Below are positions 43,191 through 46,735 of a DNA stretch of 46,735 nucleotides, one piece after another (the stretch's first letter is position 1; each line of letters starts with the position of its first letter). The notes beneath the pieces were generated by a model, which did no database searches, was not told where the DNA came from, and worked only from the letters and a program-made list of their open reading frames with translations. The translations under genes were made by a program, and so were the position numbers. This stretch comes from Zestomonas carbonaria. Its GTDB lineage: Bacteria > Pseudomonadota > Gammaproteobacteria > Pseudomonadales > Pseudomonadaceae. The DNA lies in the NCBI RefSeq assembly GCF_904061905.1, contig NZ_CAJFCI010000040.1, positions 1-46,735 of the forward strand, written 5' to 3'.

Positions 43191-43565
43191 CTACGGTCGG
43201 GAGCCGAGCACCCGGGGCGAGAGGGCCAGCCAGAGGCTGAGCGGATAGAGCAGGTAGTGGATGAAGAACAGCGCCATGCCCATCGGGCTGGGCGTGTCCT
43301 GGAGGAACATCATCAGCAGCAGGACGAGGTAGAGCACGCCGAGGCCGGCGGCGTACAGGCCGGTCAGGCGCCAGCGTTCGCCGGGCGAGGGCGCGCGCCG
43401 CTGTTGCCAGCGGAACCACAGCGCCATCCCGGCGGCCACCAGGGCGGCGACGACCAGCGTGGCGAAGATCCCGCCGACCCGCACGAAGCCGCGCAGCAGC
43501 AGGTTGAGCAGCACCGTGGCGGCGATGCCGGCGACGGCGTAGTAGCGCACCGCGATGCCGTTCAT
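43191..43565 (-). CDS. Small integral membrane protein
   Basis: The 124-residue protein has four predicted membrane helices (about 7-25, 31-50, 67-88, 96-115) and a short basic loop WRWQQRRAPSPGERWR between the second and third. It has no catalytic motif. The start overlaps the HIT gene stop by four bases, so the two are coupled. No known family is obvious to me; it resembles small uncharacterised pseudomonad membrane proteins. Confidence 0.75.
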   Translation of the reverse strand: MNGIAVRYYAVAGIAATVLLNLLLRGFVRVGGIFATLVVAALVAAGMALWFRWQQRRAPSPGERWRLTGLYAAGLGVLYLVLLLMMFLQDTPSPMGMALFFIHYLLYPLSLWLALSPRVLGSRP

Positions 43566-43993
43566 GCCAGGGACTCCCGGAGCATCCGCGCCGTTGCCGC
43601 CAGTTCGGCGTCCGGCACGCGCGGGGTGTCGCGGAAGGTGAGGTTGTCCTCGACGATGTAGCGCCGCGAGGTGATGTCGGTGTGCGCCACCATCGGCACC
43701 ACGTGGGCGTGCGCGTGGGGGATGTCGCCGCCGGTGAACAGGAAGGCGACCCGCCGCACATCGAAGCGGCGGCGCAGGATCGGCGCCAGGCGCTGGCCGA
43801 CGCTCATGATCTCGGCGGCGATCTCGCCCGGCAGGTCGTCGTAATAGGCGAAGTGCTCACGCGGGATGATCTGCACATGGCCGCTGCGGATCGGGTGGAT
43901 GTCGAGGAAGGCCAGCACCCGCTCCGACTCGTAGATCCGATGCGCCGGCACCTGGCCGTTGGCGATGCGACAGAACAGGCAGTCGGTACTCAT
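43562..43993 (-). CDS. HIT family nucleotide hydrolase/transferase
   Basis: The 143-residue protein has the histidine triad HAHAHVV at 93-99 (His93, His95, His97), the N-terminal CLFC (Cys5, Cys8) of the zinc-containing Hint/HIT branch, and conserved RVLAFLDIHPIRSGHVQIIPREH (in part). HIT enzymes cleave nucleoside phosphoramidates or dinucleoside polyphosphates. The ATG at 43993 fits the family N terminus; the long open frame upstream is not coding. It is followed by the small membrane protein gene with a 4-base overlap. Confidence 0.9.
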   Translation of the reverse strand: MSTDCLFCRIANGQVPAHRIYESERVLAFLDIHPIRSGHVQIIPREHFAYYDDLPGEIAAEIMSVGQRLAPILRRRFDVRRVAFLFTGGDIPHAHAHVVPMVAHTDITSRRYIVEDNLTFRDTPRVPDAELAATARMLRESLA

Positions 43994-44049
43994 GGCGTCG
44001 TTCCCTGATCGATGGACAGTCGAGAGCCTAACCGCTGGTGGCGGGCACG

Positions 44050-44592
44050 TCATGGCCGGTTCGTGGATGGAATCAGCGCATGGATCGCCGCATCGACCGG
44101 TCGGCCCTGAATGAACAGCCGGTTGCGCGCCACGCCTTCGAAGGTCGCGCCGACCTTCCTGGCGACCGCTCTGCTCGGTTCGTTGTCCACGGCGGCGACG
44201 ATCTCGATGCGTGTCAGCCCCAGTACCGTGAGGCCGAAGTCGGCCAGCAGCCGCGTCGCCCGTGGCGCGATGCCCTTGCCCTGTTGCGACTGGCGCACCC
44301 AGTAGCCGAGGTTGCACAGGTTGCATTCCCGGCTGATGTGGTTCAGGCCGATGCCACCGAGGAATTCGCCGGTCGTGGAGAAGATGCCCAGCTCGTACGC
44401 TGTCTGCTCCGCGAGGCTGCGTTCGCAGAGGGAAAACCATTGCAGCGCTTCGGCTGGCATATAGCCGGCATGGCACCAGGGGAGCCAGGGGCTGACCGAG
44501 TCGACCGACTCGTTGACGGCCTGGGCGAAGGCCTCGGCATCGCTGGCAACGAAGGGGCGCAGGCAGAGCCCGTTGGATATCAGAGGCTGCAT
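44050..44592 (-). CDS. GNAT acetyltransferase (RimJ/RimL type)
   Basis: The 180-residue protein has the RimJ/RimL layout: LRPFVASDAEAFAQAVNESVDSVSPWLPW near the N terminus (in part), EFLGGIGLNHISRECNLCNLGYWV, and the acetyl-CoA site QQGKGIAPRATRLLADFG followed by IEIVAAVDNEPSRAVARKVGATFEG (in part). It would acetylate an N-terminal or side-chain amine; the substrate is unknown. The ATG at 44592 follows an AGGAGCC site; a start 28 codons upstream has no such site. It lies 56 bases upstream of the HIT gene. Confidence 0.87.
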   Translation of the reverse strand: MQPLISNGLCLRPFVASDAEAFAQAVNESVDSVSPWLPWCHAGYMPAEALQWFSLCERSLAEQTAYELGIFSTTGEFLGGIGLNHISRECNLCNLGYWVRQSQQGKGIAPRATRLLADFGLTVLGLTRIEIVAAVDNEPSRAVARKVGATFEGVARNRLFIQGRPVDAAIHALIPSTNRP

Positions 44593-44696
44593 GGGGCGTT
44601 GGCTCCTGTGGGGCGTCTGGCAAGGATACAAGCGATGGCGCCCTCGCTTGCGATCCGGCGCGCTGGACTCGTCCACCGGGCCGGGCGAGGTTCACA

Positions 44697-45140
44697 TCAT
44701 GCGCGTCCACCGGGCGGGCGCTCCCAGGGTTCGATGTCCCCGTCCCGCACGTTGAACAGGGGATGGATTCGCGGCTCCGTGGTCGCCACCCATTGCCGGT
44801 GCAGCTCCGGGTTGCGCACGGACAGCTTGGCCATCAGGTGCGCCCATTCGTAGGCGACCTGCCCGGCGGTGACGTCGAGCGTCAACGCGGGGCCAGGCGG
44901 CGCGATCTTGCTCTTGTCGAACCGGTAGCCACGGCTTTCGGCCTCGGCCTGCACCGCTTGCAGGTAGTGCGAGATGGCGGACAGCGCATCCGGGTGCTGC
45001 CGGAAGCGTTCGAGCTGCGGGTGGTTGCGGTAGCCACGGGTTTCCCCGCGCAGTACCGCCTGGGCGAGCAGGGCTTCCCGCCACAGGGCGACCAGGCCCT
45101 GTGGGTCGAGATAGCCGGGATGGAGCGACCATAGACGCAT
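44697..45140 (-). CDS. Pyrimidine dimer DNA glycosylase-like protein (PF03013 type)
   Basis: The 147-residue protein starts MRLWSLHPGYLDPQGLVALWR, with LLAQAVLRGETRGYRNHPQLERF. This is the pattern of the pyrimidine-dimer glycosylase family related to T4 endonuclease V, although many members are untested. The lysine and arginine-rich helix and the conserved HP and NHPQL motifs are present. ATG 45140 begins directly with the family-typical MRLW. If active it would excise UV dimers. It lies 26 bases after the SDR gene on the same strand. Confidence 0.75.
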   Translation of the reverse strand: MRLWSLHPGYLDPQGLVALWREALLAQAVLRGETRGYRNHPQLERFRQHPDALSAISHYLQAVQAEAESRGYRFDKSKIAPPGPALTLDVTAGQVAYEWAHLMAKLSVRNPELHRQWVATTEPRIHPLFNVRDGDIEPWERPPGGRA

Positions 45141-45166
45141 GCGATGAGGACCTGGTGGGTTGTCGT

Positions 45167-45997
45167 TCAGAGCACCTGGTTCAGCCCGAAGCGCTTCTTC
45201 AGCGCCGTTTCCAGCAGCCCCTTGGGCAACAGCGCGGCCATGAGCGGCAGCGTGCGGCTGCCGTTGCCGAGACGCAGCAGGCGCGGGCGCTTGCTCTTGC
45301 GCACGGCGGCGAGCAGGTCGCGGGCGAACTCGCTGGCGGGGGTGGGATTGTCCTGGGAGGCCTTGGCGCGGGCGCGGATGCCGTCGCGGATCGGCCACCA
45401 GTGCGAGTCTTCGCGGATCAGTTGTTCGGCTTCGTGGCTGGCGTTGTTGCCGAAGCTGGAGGCGATGGCGCCGGGCTGGACTTCCATGACGTCGATGCCG
45501 AACGGCGCCAGTTCCAGGCGCAGGGCGTCGGTCAGCGCGTGCACCGCCGCCTTGGAGGCGCAGTAGGCGCCGGCGAAGGGAGTGACCAGCACGCCGGAAA
45601 CGCTGCCGATGTTGACCACCAGGCCGCGCTTGGCGCGCAGCGCCGGGAACAGCGCGCGGGTGACGCCGACGATGGCCACCACGTTGGTTTCCAGTTGCCG
45701 GCGCAGGGCTTCGGCGCCGCCGTCGAGCAGCGGGCCCATGGCGCCGTAGCCGGCGTTGTTGATCAGCACGTCGAGCCCCGCGGTGTCCCGCGCCAGCCGT
45801 TCGCCGAGCGCGGCGACGGCGGTCTCGTCGTTGACGTCCAGTTGCACGGCGACGAAGCCGGCGGCAGCCAGGGCAGAGACATCCTCGGCCTTGCGGGCGG
45901 TGGCCCAGACTTCATAGCCGGCGGCCTGGAAGGCGTCGGCGAGGGCGCGGCCGATGCCGCTGGAGCAACCGGTGATCAGGGCGATGGGCTGGGGCAT
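45167..45997 (-). CDS. Short-chain dehydrogenase/reductase
   Basis: The 276-residue classical SDR has the cofactor motif TGCSSGIG at 9-16, NNAG at 80-83, a catalytic Ser near 132-134 (IGSVSG) and the YxxxK pair Tyr145/Lys149 in YCASK. WATARK after the second strand suggests NADP preference through the Arg. The C-terminal part resembles retinol/hydroxysteroid-type SDRs. The substrate is unknown. ATG 45997 follows GGAACCCCC. It may be co-transcribed with the glycosylase-like gene. Confidence 0.9.
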   Translation of the reverse strand: MPQPIALITGCSSGIGRALADAFQAAGYEVWATARKAEDVSALAAAGFVAVQLDVNDETAVAALGERLARDTAGLDVLINNAGYGAMGPLLDGGAEALRRQLETNVVAIVGVTRALFPALRAKRGLVVNIGSVSGVLVTPFAGAYCASKAAVHALTDALRLELAPFGIDVMEVQPGAIASSFGNNASHEAEQLIREDSHWWPIRDGIRARAKASQDNPTPASEFARDLLAAVRKSKRPRLLRLGNGSRTLPLMAALLPKGLLETALKKRFGLNQVL

Positions 45998-46077
45998 TGG
46001 GGGTTCCTTGTTGGTCTTTTGCTGGCTGGTGGTCGATATCGGTTTTCTTGGCTCGGCGCTATTCGAAGCTTGTGCCC

Positions 46078-46128
46078 CTCACCCCAACCCTGGCTGCGCG
46101 CCCCGCTCCGGAGGGAGAGGGGGTTGGT
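46078..46128. repeat. Degenerate CCCTCTCCC-type repeat
   Basis: CCCTCACCCCAACCCTGG followed by CCGCTCCGGAGGGAGAGGGGG is a decayed copy of the intergenic repeat family, lying between the last two minus-strand genes. Confidence 0.5.
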
Positions 46129-46168
46129 TCGTGCGGGCGGTCAGGTTTGTGCCATCCGCCCAGCTCTT

Positions 46169-46633
46169 TCAATCGGCGAAGCTGCCCTGCAGGCGTTCGG
46201 CGCGGAACTCCAGGGTGGCCGGGCGATAGCCGGGGCGCAGGGTCGGCAGCGGCAGGCAGTCGTGCCAGGTCTCGCCGGGCAGCAGTTCGCCGGGGCCGCG
46301 ATAGCGCGGGGCGTCGTAGAGGTTGCGTGCCAGGTTGACGGTGTCGCCCGGCCGGTAGGCGGCGACTTCGAAGCGCAGCTCCTGCAACGGTACGCGGCTG
46401 CCGTTCTTCAGGTCGAGGGCCAGCGGGCGGTCGGCCGAGCAGCGATCGGGGGCGTAGGCGATGCGCAGTTCGAGATGGGCCAGGTGGCGCCTCTCGCGCA
46501 GGTCCTGCCAGTACAGCCAGGAGCCGACCAGCATCAGCCCGATCAGCGCGGCCCCAGAGATCGGCAGGGCCTTGGCCGGGTAGCGGATCAGCAGGACCAG
46601 CCAGGTGAGCACGAGCAGGATGCCGATCAGCAT
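46169..46633 (-). CDS. Small membrane-anchored hypothetical protein
   Basis: The 154-residue protein has two N-terminal membrane helices (about 1-17 and 23-43), then a soluble beta-rich domain (about 50-150) that contains two Cys (CSADRPL and HDCLPLP) and FEVAAYRPGDTVNLARNLYDAPRY (in part). The topology suggests an inner-membrane protein with an Ig-like domain outside the membrane. I do not recognise the family with certainty; similar pseudomonad proteins are annotated as hypothetical. Bases 46634-46735 to the window edge hold no supported gene. Confidence 0.75.
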   Translation of the reverse strand: MLIGILLVLTWLVLLIRYPAKALPISGAALIGLMLVGSWLYWQDLRERRHLAHLELRIAYAPDRCSADRPLALDLKNGSRVPLQELRFEVAAYRPGDTVNLARNLYDAPRYRGPGELLPGETWHDCLPLPTLRPGYRPATLEFRAERLQGSFAD

Positions 46634-46735
46634 GTCGGGCTGCCTGTGTGGGATGAGCGATGGGACATGGATGACGGGCCTCCTGCCTGGGGAGGGTTCA
46701 TCCTAGTGGGGGATGGGGTGGAGAGGAAAGTGGGG

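Overview
This is GC-rich DNA from a Pseudomonas chromosome, most likely a relative of P. aeruginosa (the P. aeruginosa / P. citronellolis / P. nitroreducens branch). The evidence is the protein content and gene order. From memory, rdgC, tRNA-Val/tRNA-Asp, lipoprotein FKBP, YkvA, XRE, EAL-CBS-GGDEF, prc, quinone reductase, HAD, apeB, methyltransferase, rluA, minEDC, htrB and patatin run in the same order as the PA3264-PA3241 stretch of PAO1. braGFEDC with two small genes resembles PA1070-PA1076, and rapA-small gene-alkB resembles PA3308-PA3306. The order cannot be verified here. There is no CRISPR array, prophage, plasmid origin or intact insertion sequence. Most of the window is housekeeping chromosome with dispersed short palindromic repeats.

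1-5.2 kb: three short palindromic repeats; sugE (guanidinium exporter) behind a well-formed guanidine-II riboswitch; rdgC; a tRNA-Val/tRNA-Asp pair behind a sigma70-type promoter; a lipoprotein FKBP prolyl isomerase; and a run of small genes (YkvA, XRE regulator, conserved hypothetical, Sel1 repeat). The XRE gene carries a 265-bp MITE-like element with 18-bp perfect terminal inverted repeats and a TA duplication. The insertion keeps the reading frame.

5.2-17.9 kb: EAL-CBS-GGDEF protein, Prc/AlgO periplasmic protease, quinone oxidoreductase, HAD phosphatase, aminopeptidase ApeB, methyltransferase, pseudouridine synthase, the minCDE division-site operon, a lipid A acyltransferase and a patatin. 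Two 47-bp REP elements lie between genes.

18.0-24.9 kb: an accessory iron module on the minus strand: FecI-type sigma factor, FecR anti-sigma, TonB-dependent receptor with an N-terminal signalling domain, periplasmic IroE/Fes-like esterase and a DUF4198 protein, with two Fur-box candidates. A pirin gene follows beyond a repeat-rich spacer.

25.0-30.9 kb: branched-chain amino acid ABC transporter (braC-D-E-F-G on the minus strand). A terminator separates the binding protein from the membrane genes, a perfect 16-bp palindrome lies upstream, and the binding protein has a lipobox. Two small conserved genes point the other way.

31.0-37.3 kb: glxR-like reductase and hydroxypyruvate isomerase (overlapping), a Spinster-type MFS transporter, a GMC oxidoreductase and a divergent LysR regulator, suggesting a carbon-catabolic island.

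37.4-46.7 kb: RapA, a three-gene unit with an AlkB dioxygenase and a 53-residue basic peptide, a second FecI/FecR pair with no receptor beside it but its own Fur-box candidate, then a small membrane protein, HIT protein, GNAT acetyltransferase, pyrimidine-dimer glycosylase-like protein, short-chain dehydrogenase and a small membrane protein.

I found no wholly new multi-gene system. The most distinctive items are the in-frame MITE in the XRE gene, the guanidine-II/sugE unit, the receptor-esterase iron module, the orphan FecIR pair and the lipobox-bearing BraC.
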